NCBI GenBank assembly: GCA_946186945.1 | Contig: CAMHPC010000015.1 | Coordinates: 1 to 32,654 of the forward strand | Direction: 5' to 3' | From: an uncultured Prevotella sp. | GTDB lineage: Bacteria > Bacteroidota > Bacteroidia > Bacteroidales > Bacteroidaceae | Length of the DNA: 32,654 nucleotides | Made by a program: the position numbers and the translations under genes | Notes under the pieces: generated by a model | The model's database searches: none | What the model was told of the DNA's origin: nothing | What the model saw: the letters and a program-made list of their open reading frames with translations, nothing else | Shown here: one piece after another, positions 25,328 to 32,654 of the stretch | How the letters are laid out: each line of letters begins with the position of its first letter | How positions within the stretch are numbered: position 1 is the first letter of the stretch

Positions 25328-26902
25328 ATAATCGTTACCGTTCCATTTGACAAGATAAATATCGTCAATCAGTATATCATATACCCCATTCGTTTTGGAT
25401 GTCAAAAAAGTTATTTCATAACCACCGCCAATGTTGTGGTCTGTTACTCTTCCGTCTGACCAGTAAATTTTTTCAATGAATACATAACGGCCCCATCCAC
25501 CAGCATGTGACGAGTTGCTTGTGAATACAAGGAGCTCGTCTTCTCCATCTCCATTAATATCGAAATAAATTTGCCTTGTTGCGTCTTGTTCAGAACTTTC
25601 TTCATTGAAAACGCTCATGTGGGTGAATGTTTTTTTCGCAGAAGCTATTTTCTTCCTATTAGAATCATGTTTAACAACTTTAGAACCATCAAAGCAATAT
25701 GTTTTCCGTTCTATCCCATATTTGAAAGTAAAAAGCCATTTGTCGTTTTTATACTCTACTTTGACGTCATCTTTTCCTAGATACCACCAACCTTCATCGT
25801 CACCTAAATCAATTGGATCAGTCATTTTGAATTTCCTGCTCCCTTCATCATAATAAACCACACAAAAATACGAGGGAGTATGGGCACCACCCAATTCATC
25901 ATATTGCAACAGACAATCATTTATTCCATTGCCATCATAATCGTGTTCATCAATTATCATCAACTGATAACTGCCAATACCCGTCTTTACACGTTTTCCA
26001 TTCAGCATAACACCGAGATATACAGGATATTCATCGTAGTCCGTTTCTTCTATCACGTTATAGTTCTTCACCATGTTTGCCCTCTTATTTACTGTATTCT
26101 TATACTCTTCAATCTCATTTTCATTACCCACAAACACGTATGTGCCTTTGACGTAGCCCTCTATGTTGCCCTGTCTTATTTTGTACCAATCACCTTCTTT
26201 GCCCAACACCTCCGCTGCATCACCACCAGTCATCAATTTACCTATAACCGCAGCGGAGACAGAGGGAGTTTCACGAATATTCAAAAAACCTCCTTCCGTG
26301 GTAGACAAAGCATAGGTTTTTTCTTTCTCCTCCACTTGCTCTGAAGTCATTTCTGATGAAGAATCACCTGCTGTTGTTTCCTGTGAGGCAGAGTTTCTCA
26401 AGAGCAAGATTATCACAGTTACCAATGCTACCACCAATATTCCTATAATGGCATAAATCCATTTTCGGGAGGATGGCTTTTCAGCATAATAATCCTCTCC
26501 GCCATCATTGAAACTGCGAGTTGGCGAAGAAACTAGTGTTTGACCGACGGGATAGCCACACTTGGGGCATTTCACCGCTTTATCGGAAATCATATTCCCA
26601 CATTCGGGACATTGAATAAGTGGCATATTGAATCCATATTCTTCTGGAGTCTGAGTTCCCTCGTCGCAAGGAGCCATGTCCTCCTGGCTTGTACCAATAT
26701 CATCATCCATAATAGACTCCTTCATAGATTCATCTGTTACAAACAAGAAAGCCAACTCTTCGACTTCTTCGGCATGCTTCCATTTATCCATCCCCTTACA
26801 CCATACCAGCGTTTTCGGACCCACATCAAACATGACAAGGTCATTAACTAGGATGGGACCTTGACGTGTTCTATTCTTATCCACATAATAATATACTTTC
26901 AT
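25205..26902 (-). CDS. GYF_2/zinc-ribbon/TM protein with SH3b and Asp/Gly-rich repeats
   Basis: A 565-residue protein. Residues 1-121 (GYF_2 domain and zinc ribbon) match the downstream FGE-fold protein exactly; a similar TM helix follows (KWIYAIIGILVVALVTVIILLL). The outer part has a bacterial SH3 domain (GFLNIRETPSVSAAVIGKL to IEGYVKGTYVFV, about 205-262) and a long beta-rich region with Asp-rich loops like calcium sites (DYDGNGINDCLLQY, DINGDGEDELLVF). The last 40 residues are a duplicate of the tail of the bactofilin-like gene product, so its own C-terminus was replaced or extended. SH3b domains often bind cell-wall peptides. Role unknown. Confidence 0.78.
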   Translation of the reverse strand: MKVYYYVDKNRTRQGPILVNDLVMFDVGPKTLVWCKGMDKWKHAEEVEELAFLFVTDESMKESIMDDDIGTSQEDMAPCDEGTQTPEEYGFNMPLIQCPECGNMISDKAVKCPKCGYPVGQTLVSSPTRSFNDGGEDYYAEKPSSRKWIYAIIGILVVALVTVIILLLRNSASQETTAGDSSSEMTSEQVEEKEKTYALSTTEGGFLNIRETPSVSAAVIGKLMTGGDAAEVLGKEGDWYKIRQGNIEGYVKGTYVFVGNENEIEEYKNTVNKRANMVKNYNVIEETDYDEYPVYLGVMLNGKRVKTGIGSYQLMIIDEHDYDGNGINDCLLQYDELGGAHTPSYFCVVYYDEGSRKFKMTDPIDLGDDEGWWYLGKDDVKVEYKNDKWLFTFKYGIERKTYCFDGSKVVKHDSNRKKIASAKKTFTHMSVFNEESSEQDATRQIYFDINGDGEDELLVFTSNSSHAGGWGRYVFIEKIYWSDGRVTDHNIGGGYEITFLTSKTNGVYDILIDDIYLVKWNGNDYKPALLTIERIRSFFFDILSGKVKIKELEGSFSIEKFARTT

Positions 26903-27035
26903 GGTATTACCATTAAGTCGTTCTTGCAAACTTTTCTATACTAAATGAACCTTCAAGTTCTTTTATCTTTACTTTTCCGCTAAGTATATCGAAGAAGAAA
27001 GAACGTATCCGCTCAATTGTAAGTAGTGCAGGTTT
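26540..27035. repeat. 496-bp perfect direct repeat, copy B
   Basis: Identical to 24832-25327. It lies across the junction between the bactofilin-like gene and the SH3b-bearing gene. Recombination between the copies would remove 1708 bases, deleting the SH3b gene and leaving the bactofilin-like gene directly before the FGE-fold gene with all reading frames intact. Confidence 0.97.
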
Positions 27036-27884
27036 TCCATCTTTATCAGTCCCGAGGTCATAGGTTTTCAGTGTCTGCGGTCCCAGCGCTGCTGCCGTGA
27101 GAAGGAAATGATTTTGGAATCTGTCTGTATCTATCAAATCTGCAGCCAAAACTTTACCTACTACGCTATAACTATGAAGTGATCGTTGTTGTTCACCGTC
27201 AGTCAGCACTGTATGCAAATCATCAGACGCAGGGTTTATTTCAATCCGTCCACTCTCTTCACTTTCCTCTTGATGTCTATACAATGATCCAAGATCAGCC
27301 AGTGCAAGAGAATATACATGTGTTGTTTTAGTATAGTTTACACGTTCTGTGCTGAATACAGAAGGCAACAGCAAATTGACATTGCCGTCTAATTCGACAA
27401 GAGGCGAAATGAAAGTTCCGACGATGCAATCCTTTACGAATAGGGTTTGTGTAGCAAAGACGCCACCTATTACGACGCAGTTCTCAAGTGTTATTTCATC
27501 ACCATAAAGACTCCCTGCTACAAAAGCATTGCTCAATGCTATTCTTTTAGCATTAACATCTGAGCAGAAAGTTGTCATACATTTCATCGCCCTAGAGACA
27601 ACAGAGGAAGCCGAGCCAACGGCTTTTCGGAATGTCACAGTTCCAGAGACATCATTGTTAATGTATAATTCATGTAGAGTGAACACCGCACCATTCACTT
27701 CTAATGGTGCAGCTTCTATTGTTAGTTTATCAGCATAAAGAGGTCCCTCTACAACCGTTTCGCCTACTACATTTACGGTTCTGGAAAGTTCGGACATCTT
27801 ATTAGGCAGGATACCGCCTTTTACGATATTATTATCTAAGCGGATATTAGTGTCTGTCAAATGGATTTCCTTTAAATTATTCAT
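26913..27884 (-). CDS. Bactofilin-like beta-repeat protein
   Basis: A 323-residue protein with no signal peptide or TM helix. Residues about 30-180 consist of short repeating strands with alternating Val/Gly, such as VVGETVVEGPLYADKLTIEA, then GSLYGDEITLENCVVIGGVF, which resembles the beta-helix of bactofilins and related polymer-forming proteins. The rest is not recognised. The final 40 residues (PALLTIERIRSFFF onward) recur exactly at the end of the next gene product. Its start overlaps the end of the preceding gene by 8 bases (ATGAATAA), implying coupled translation. The bactofilin link is by pattern only. Confidence 0.6.
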   Translation of the reverse strand: MNNLKEIHLTDTNIRLDNNIVKGGILPNKMSELSRTVNVVGETVVEGPLYADKLTIEAAPLEVNGAVFTLHELYINNDVSGTVTFRKAVGSASSVVSRAMKCMTTFCSDVNAKRIALSNAFVAGSLYGDEITLENCVVIGGVFATQTLFVKDCIVGTFISPLVELDGNVNLLLPSVFSTERVNYTKTTHVYSLALADLGSLYRHQEESEESGRIEINPASDDLHTVLTDGEQQRSLHSYSVVGKVLAADLIDTDRFQNHFLLTAAALGPQTLKTYDLGTDKDGKPALLTIERIRSFFFDILSGKVKIKELEGSFSIEKFARTT

Positions 27885-28917
27885 GATTATTAATTAATTT
27901 ATTTAACATTTTATTTATCATTGCCCTTACTCTTATTGAATGATTGTCGTCTCCACTGAGTTTATTGGCAATTTCTGACTGCATATATGACTGAACAGTA
28001 TCAGAGACACACATGCCAATTTCTTCCAACTCTATTTCATCAAGGGTTTCACATAGTTTGTCCTTCAATGATTTATTCTTGAAATATAAATCAGGAATGA
28101 AACATTCTCTTTTTACTCGTTCAGACTCTGATACTGTTTTCAAGAAACATACAGGAATAAAATAGTTATCATCACCTGTTCCCTCAACGGAAGTTTCCTG
28201 GATAGTCTTTTCTGAAGTTGCTTTTATTTTCAAAAATGCTTGCGCCTGACTCATAGCCTCCAAAGCGTGATTCTTCACAGTTGCAGCACTAATCTGAGCT
28301 TGCAACACACTGCTCTCTTTGCCCATGGTAACAGCGGTCTGAACCATATCAGTATGAAGCATTCTATCACTCTGGGTGTCTACCGCCTTTACGAGTTCAA
28401 AAACAGGTTTGTCTACTTCATGAATCCTAACAGAGAGTTCGTTATTCAGATCAGCAAAGAGTTTCTGGTATCTTGCAGATGTTCGTGCATAATCATCTGA
28501 CATCTTTTTTTGTTTATTACGTAGTGTTGCTGCTTGCTGCCGAAGGAGCAGAAGCCTTGCTTCTATGACCTGTTCCAGCTCTGCCTGCTGTGTAGATAAA
28601 TCTGTACGAACAGTATGAAAGAATCCGTCAATTATAGACTTAGATATTTTATCAGCATTCTCTGTTATCGCAATGCACTGTGCGGCATTCATGGCACCGA
28701 CACTTGCAGTAAGCCCGTTAACAGAACTATTACAACTCTGAACACCTTCTTCAAATGGTGAAGTATCAACATAAACATCTACATCTACATCTTCATAGGC
28801 AGTACCGCTATAATTTACGTTCAGGGTACCTCCAGATTGAGATGCCGGATAGCTTACTGTTTTTGAACCACTATAATGACAAGATACAGTTTGTCTAAAT
28901 CTTCTTCTATACCCCAT
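27877..28917 (-). CDS. Helical protein of unknown function, paralogue 1
   Basis: A 346-residue protein of no family I recognise. The first ~60 residues are beta-prone (VSYPASQSGGTLNVNYSG, DVDVDVYVDTSPFEEGV), then a long helical or coiled-coil region (ELEQVIEARLLLLRQQAATL; KMSDDYARTSARYQKLFADL), a conserved VDKPVFELV segment, and a compact C-terminal part. No TM helix. It aligns from ADKISKSIIDGFF onward with the product of the preceding gene (GFF, Y..I/ARY..F, L/VD.PVFE[LF]V, and IPV near the C-terminus). The gap to that gene is 10 bases. Probably a cytoplasmic partner protein in a multi-subunit assembly, by inference. Confidence 0.7.
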   Translation of the reverse strand: MGYRRRFRQTVSCHYSGSKTVSYPASQSGGTLNVNYSGTAYEDVDVDVYVDTSPFEEGVQSCNSSVNGLTASVGAMNAAQCIAITENADKISKSIIDGFFHTVRTDLSTQQAELEQVIEARLLLLRQQAATLRNKQKKMSDDYARTSARYQKLFADLNNELSVRIHEVDKPVFELVKAVDTQSDRMLHTDMVQTAVTMGKESSVLQAQISAATVKNHALEAMSQAQAFLKIKATSEKTIQETSVEGTGDDNYFIPVCFLKTVSESERVKRECFIPDLYFKNKSLKDKLCETLDEIELEEIGMCVSDTVQSYMQSEIANKLSGDDNHSIRVRAMINKMLNKLINNHE

Positions 28918-28927
28918 AAAGAATAAT

Positions 28928-29836
28928 TTAAAGTGTTTCTATATTTGCCGAGGAATACATCTCTTTTATAACATTCTTCACCCTTGGCGAAGAGCTGGAA
29001 GTTTCGAGGATATGAGAGAACTCTTCAGTGATTTCTGCTGAGGAACCTTCTTGACGCCAAGGTAAGTCCGTTTCGTTTCTTATGAAGTCACCGATAGACG
29101 CCAAATTGGAACCTACGATCTGACCATTAGCTACCACTTTCATTTGCGGGATTCCTACCGAGTTATCGATGGTTTCCCATACAATCACCGGTATCTGATA
29201 CGCTTTATCTTCATTTCCCTTAAGGTTGCTTATCAAAACTTTATCTGTCAACACTCTTTGTTCGCCTATTTGCAATAGGAAATTAGCGGATTGTTCTAAA
29301 GCTGATTTTGCGTTATACTTAATTCTGGAAACCAATATTTGCTGGCTTTGATAAAGCCCTTCAGTCTGTGATGTCGAAACACAACCGATCAGAGCGTGCA
29401 TTCTATTCGATGCTGTGACCATGTGTTTGTTAACAAATTCAAAAACCGGTTGATCCAGTTGGCGTATTCTTTGTTCGAGTCCTTTGTTGATAACAGTAAA
29501 AATACGAAGATAGCGTTCAGTTATTCTACCATATTCACGTTCCATATTAGCTTTTATGCCGAGTAATTGACGTTTTTGTTGAGCCAACTTCATCAACAAT
29601 GCTTCAACACGACTTTGTTTGTTTGCAATCTTCTGTGAAATTTGCGATTGTAATAACGCAAAGAAACCACGGTTAACGTTTTTGCAGACTTTATCAGCAC
29701 TGGCATTTTCTGCTGCAATGACAGCGCTCTCCATCGCTACTACCGCCGCCGTTGTCCCCATAACATGTTTAGAAACACTTCGAAGTTCATCAGCCATTGG
29801 AGTGGTATCAACCTCACATGGAATTAATGTTGCCAT
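28928..29836 (-). CDS. Helical protein of unknown function, paralogue 2
   Basis: A 302-residue protein, similar in plan to the next gene product: ADKVCKNVNRGFFALLQSQ, a helical stretch (LLMKLAQQKRQLLGIKANME), EREYGRITERYLRIF, LDQPVFEFVNKH, and AYQIPVIVWETID. It lacks the 30-residue beta-prone start of its paralogue and ends in a Ser-rich helix. It has the best Shine-Dalgarno site of the cluster (AGGAGA, 6 bases before ATG), so it may be made in larger amounts than its neighbours. Function unknown. Confidence 0.7.
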   Translation of the reverse strand: MATLIPCEVDTTPMADELRSVSKHVMGTTAAVVAMESAVIAAENASADKVCKNVNRGFFALLQSQISQKIANKQSRVEALLMKLAQQKRQLLGIKANMEREYGRITERYLRIFTVINKGLEQRIRQLDQPVFEFVNKHMVTASNRMHALIGCVSTSQTEGLYQSQQILVSRIKYNAKSALEQSANFLLQIGEQRVLTDKVLISNLKGNEDKAYQIPVIVWETIDNSVGIPQMKVVANGQIVGSNLASIGDFIRNETDLPWRQEGSSAEITEEFSHILETSSSSPRVKNVIKEMYSSANIETL

Positions 29837-29842
29837 ATTTAT

Positions 29843-29848
29843 TCTCCT
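29843..29848 (-). promoter_or_regulatory. Strong Shine-Dalgarno site
   Basis: AGGAGA on the minus strand, 6 bases before the ATG at 29836. Such sites are uncommon in Bacteroidetes and the other genes of this cluster lack them, so it both fixes the start and hints at higher expression. Confidence 0.7.
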
Positions 29849-29878
29849 AAAAAATATTAAACAATATTACACACGATA

Positions 29879-29941
29879 TCATTTAGACAATGGGGGTTGC
29901 CATTTTGAAGGGGAAGGGTTACTGCCACCTCCTTTTGACAT
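29879..29941 (-). CDS. Possible 20-residue peptide
   Basis: A short frame starts 10 bases after the stop of the large coiled-coil gene and encodes MSKGGGSNPSPSKWQPPLSK, a Gly/Ser/Pro-rich peptide with one Trp. It fills much of the 115-base gap that otherwise breaks a tightly packed operon. There is no Shine-Dalgarno match and no homologue to compare, so it may be chance. Confidence 0.3.
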   Translation of the reverse strand: MSKGGGSNPSPSKWQPPLSK

Positions 29942-29951
29942 TTCGAAAGTA

Positions 29952-31898
29952 TCAAACTTCATCGGGAATATCTGGGATGTCATCCTCATCAGGTATATCC
30001 CCTTCTTCAATATCAAAATTTTCATTGTTGGCCATCTTAGATTCTTCTACATTATCTATTGTAATATTACTAACTGCGTCTAATGCAGTAACAGCAAGGG
30101 ATGGAAGATTAAGGGAAAGGTGCTCAAAAGTCACATCCTCTACATTTGGTTCTGGCAATAGTACTGATTCTTTTGCAAGCAATGGGTTTGTAAAAGCGAG
30201 AGGTTTACGACGATTATCAAGATTTTGAACTTCTCCTGCCGCTATTGCCATTGAATTTGAATAGCCATCCTGCAAGCGTGCATCGTAAAACTCCACATGG
30301 CCAAATTTTTCGGCTTTCAGAGCTATGTCTTCCTGAAGCCTGTCCATATAATCACAAAACTCATCCTGTACTCTTTTAAATTCTATTGCCTGATTTTCAA
30401 ATGCGGCTAGTGTTTCGGTACTATTATCCTGTTTCTGAACGATGGTCTTATCCAAAGTTGCTCCTTCCGTTTCCATATTTTCTAGTGTTTTCTGCAGTTG
30501 AGACAATGTGTTATAAGCTTCTACATATTCACTTAAAGTCTGTTGCATGTTGTTAATGATGTCTGCACTTTCTGCGTGATTAGAGCGATAAAAAGCATCT
30601 ACATCTTGATGCCACTTATTCAAATAGCTAATCTTTTGATCGTGTATTTGGCTATAAATACGGATACGCTCTACTCGATTTTCCATCATAAGACGTTGAA
30701 CCATTGGTGCTACGATTTCCTCATAGATTTGGTGGACCCCAAAAGGAACACTTGCACTACTATTATCTTCTGCCATCCACTCATCAGCAAAAAGATTATA
30801 TCGTACGCGTGAACTTTCCCGAAGTTGAAAAGGTTCATATCCCTGGATCGAATCTGCATAATCAAAACGCTCGTTGCGAATTCGCATTATTTCTTCCGCT
30901 TCAAGAAGTGGTGAATAATGATTATAAGGCGACTTAAGAATTCTGAACAGCAAATCGTTCGACTTATTTACGACTTTATCCGTGGAAGCCAATTTCAAAG
31001 CCGAAATGGTTTGTACTGACATTGCCATGGTATGCATAAGGTGTTTTAGCACATCCTCGAATTGCTCTGTATCACTTGACAACGAGTCCTTGAGTTTGTT
31101 CAATTGGCAGAAATCATTAATTTCATTATCATATTTCTTATCGTCAAAGATGTTAACTACAGGATGATTACCAGGGTCGCTGGTTGTATATTCATCCAAG
31201 AACGCCAAATAATCACTGTTACCTGCCACTAATGGCAAATCAACAGATTTCACTTCCGTATCGTTCATGCAGTATGAAATAGTACGAAGTGACCTATCAA
31301 GTTTACCCACATAATCACTTTGCGTAACTTCCTGTATAGAAAGTGAATAATCGTTTGTATCAATGCTTTCTGCTTCATTAGAAGTTTCAACAATTGGTGC
31401 TTCTAAGGTAAGATTCTCCATCTGCGACATTGTTTTCGCTAGTAAATCACTTTGGCGAGGCAACTGCAAGCTCACTCTAGAAAGAGGGACATTACCTGTG
31501 TAGTCAACCACAAAACACCTGTCTTCGTATGACATTTGACGTGCGACAGGAATATAGGCTACACCCATTTTTGTCACCTTATAATCCCTAAATATATTAG
31601 CATACTCTGTTTGTTTCTCTGCAATCTTTTCATCAATTGCCTCGATTTGCCTATTATACTTATTACGGCGTATCCAAAACATGAAGAATGCCACAATCGT
31701 CAAGAACCATTTCCAAATATCACTTTTTAAAAGTTCCACCTGTTCTCTGTCCGACTGCAGCTGTTGTATTTGCATTTCTAAAGTTTCTTCTTGTCGAACA
31801 ATACGTTCTGCTGCCTGTTCATAAAAATTGAACAACAGCCGAGCCTGATCTTGATAGATGTTGCTCGAATCATTGAATATCTTTCCTGTTGTTGACAT
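29952..31898 (-). CDS. Large membrane-anchored coiled-coil protein with acidic tail
   Basis: A 648-residue protein not assigned to a family. N-terminal helix and coiled coil (about 15-58, RIVRQEETLEMQIQQLQSDR), one TM helix (about 60-77, DIWKWFLTIVAFFMFWIRR), a second coiled coil (RQIEAIDEKIAEKQTEYANI), then a long mostly helical domain; a further coiled coil lies around 470-560 (YNTLSQLQKTLENMETEG). The last 20 residues repeat Asp-Ile-Pro units (EEGDIPDEDDIPDIPDEV). I chose the ATG at 31898 (MSTTGK), 19 bases after the preceding gene; the frame allows a start at 31970 that overlaps that gene by 53 bases. It could be a scaffold of a membrane complex. Confidence 0.72.
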   Translation of the reverse strand: MSTTGKIFNDSSNIYQDQARLLFNFYEQAAERIVRQEETLEMQIQQLQSDREQVELLKSDIWKWFLTIVAFFMFWIRRNKYNRQIEAIDEKIAEKQTEYANIFRDYKVTKMGVAYIPVARQMSYEDRCFVVDYTGNVPLSRVSLQLPRQSDLLAKTMSQMENLTLEAPIVETSNEAESIDTNDYSLSIQEVTQSDYVGKLDRSLRTISYCMNDTEVKSVDLPLVAGNSDYLAFLDEYTTSDPGNHPVVNIFDDKKYDNEINDFCQLNKLKDSLSSDTEQFEDVLKHLMHTMAMSVQTISALKLASTDKVVNKSNDLLFRILKSPYNHYSPLLEAEEIMRIRNERFDYADSIQGYEPFQLRESSRVRYNLFADEWMAEDNSSASVPFGVHQIYEEIVAPMVQRLMMENRVERIRIYSQIHDQKISYLNKWHQDVDAFYRSNHAESADIINNMQQTLSEYVEAYNTLSQLQKTLENMETEGATLDKTIVQKQDNSTETLAAFENQAIEFKRVQDEFCDYMDRLQEDIALKAEKFGHVEFYDARLQDGYSNSMAIAAGEVQNLDNRRKPLAFTNPLLAKESVLLPEPNVEDVTFEHLSLNLPSLAVTALDAVSNITIDNVEESKMANNENFDIEEGDIPDEDDIPDIPDEV

Positions 31899-31917
31899 AA
31901 GATAATAGATTATATTG

Positions 31918-32654
31918 TTAATACCTTTTCCTTCTTGATAAAATACTTTCAAGATTATCAATTTCTTCAAAGATTTTTTCTTTGTTTAATGTTGTATTTT
32001 TCATTAAGACCTTCAGGTCCTTGACAGATTGGACGAATTGATATTCCAAATTCTTTGCATCTGCATTTGACGTTGGACTAAGATAGCGAATAGAATCACA
32101 CAGAGACAATATTCTACATTTAATTGACTCGTCAATTTGTTGAGATGCAGGAACTTCGTCCATAAGATCATTCATAACATTTTGCAATACCATTTTTCCT
32201 CCGACAATTATTTGTTCCTTTTCATAAATTTGCTGTACTTTTACACCAGAATGCAATGTGGCGACACGCCCCATTATTAAGATGAGAAATAAAGCTAAAT
32301 GCCCCATTAGCTGATACTTGAATTGTATCTGATTGACAATGCTCCAAACGATGAACCCCATTGAAAACAAGCAATATACGCTCAGAGCAAACATGTGTAT
32401 CCCCATCATTCCTACCTCTTTGTGAGCAGGTTTGTCGAGATTAACAAGTGGGAACAATAAGAATTGAACAAATTGTGTAAGAACAATGCAAGAAACGACT
32501 ATATCAAGTATTTTCACCTCGCATTCCAAGGATTCTCCAAGGATTGTAAAACCTCCAATTATAAGTCCATATCCAAGGAAAATACCAAGTATTGTATATA
32601 TCCTTAATTCCGCAACACTTTGATTTAACTTTATTTATAAGTTCCTGAGCAACA
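31918..32654 (-). CDS. Multi-TM protein of unknown function, partial, possible frameshift
   Basis: The recognised part (203 codons from a TTG at 32529) has three to four hydrophobic helices (IVVSCIVLTQFVQFLLFPLV, MFALSVYCLFSMGFIVWSIV, LMGHLALFLILIMG) and a soluble helical C-terminus. The same frame stays open upstream to a TAA near 32637 and adds another likely TM helix (YTILGIFLGYGLIIGGFTIL), yet contains no ATG. A second frame open from the window edge reads VAQELINKV before that, so a single extra A near 32624-32626 may have split one longer gene that starts outside the window. It is the first visible gene of the cluster. Function unknown. Confidence 0.55.

Noticed and set aside
24800-27100. 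The 496-bp repeats as ends of an insertion sequence
   Set aside because: They are direct, consist of ordinary coding sequence, and no transposase lies between them; duplication or gene conversion explains them better.
32527-32529. TTG at 32529 as a confident start of the multi-TM protein
   Set aside because: The same frame continues upstream through a convincing TM helix, so the coding region probably extends beyond it.
1-32654. CRISPR arrays, tRNA or rRNA genes
   Set aside because: No regularly spaced short repeats, tRNA cloverleaf signatures or rRNA motifs were seen on either strand by eye.

Overview
The window looks like a chromosomal segment of a Bacteroidales bacterium, most likely Prevotella or a close relative. 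Four things point there: a type IX secretion (T9SS) cluster in the order porP-gldK-gldL-gldM-gldN, two secreted proteins with T9SS-like C-terminal tails, promoter-like TAnnTTTG elements (the Bacteroidetes -7 box), and few strong Shine-Dalgarno sites. No tRNA, rRNA or CRISPR array was seen.

Left edge (1-1360): debris of two insertion sequences. One is an ISL3-like element with most of its transposase missing. The other is an IS1634/IS4-like transposase with an internal deletion and a lost 3' end. Hairpins follow.

1411-8536, all minus strand: surface-polysaccharide genes. A five-gene operon (promoter near 6530) encodes a DegT/ArnB-type aminotransferase, glucose-1-phosphate cytidylyltransferase (rfbF), a LicD-type phosphotransferase, a UDP-glucuronate-decarboxylase-like enzyme and a UDP-glucose 6-dehydrogenase. 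Upstream lie a Kdo/WaaP-type kinase and a GT4 glycosyltransferase, at the tail of a longer minus-strand gene train.

8565-18013, minus strand: that train runs from a small membrane protein through porP, gldK, gldL, gldM, gldN, an outer-membrane beta-barrel protein and priA into the glycosyltransferase and kinase. Gaps are short or overlapping, so it may be one long transcript.

18044-21716: a divergent promoter region, a secreted protein with two SusE/F-like modules, an RsbW-like kinase plus STAS antagonist pair with a good promoter, and a secreted calycin/PCMD-type protein on the minus strand. Strong hairpin terminators separate these units.

21768-23874: a scrambled locus. The promoter and start of what looks like a second STAS gene, an antisense fragment of a DUF4143-type ATPase, and the 3' half of that STAS gene lie in a row. 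An intact but different ATPase gene follows.

23884-32654, minus strand: an AT-richer, apparently acquired cluster whose function I do not recognise. In transcription order it encodes a multi-TM protein (running off the right edge, possibly frameshifted), a large TM/coiled-coil protein with an acidic tail, a possible 20-residue peptide, two paralogous helical proteins, a bactofilin-like repeat protein, and two membrane-anchored proteins. The last two share an N-terminal GYF_2 domain, zinc ribbon and TM segment, but differ outside the cell: SH3b plus Asp/Gly-rich repeats in one, a formylglycine-generating-enzyme (FGE) fold in the other. A perfect 496-bp direct repeat (24832-25327 and 26540-27035) spans the gene junctions and carries the tail of one gene and the head of the next. 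This cluster is the best candidate in the window for an undescribed system.
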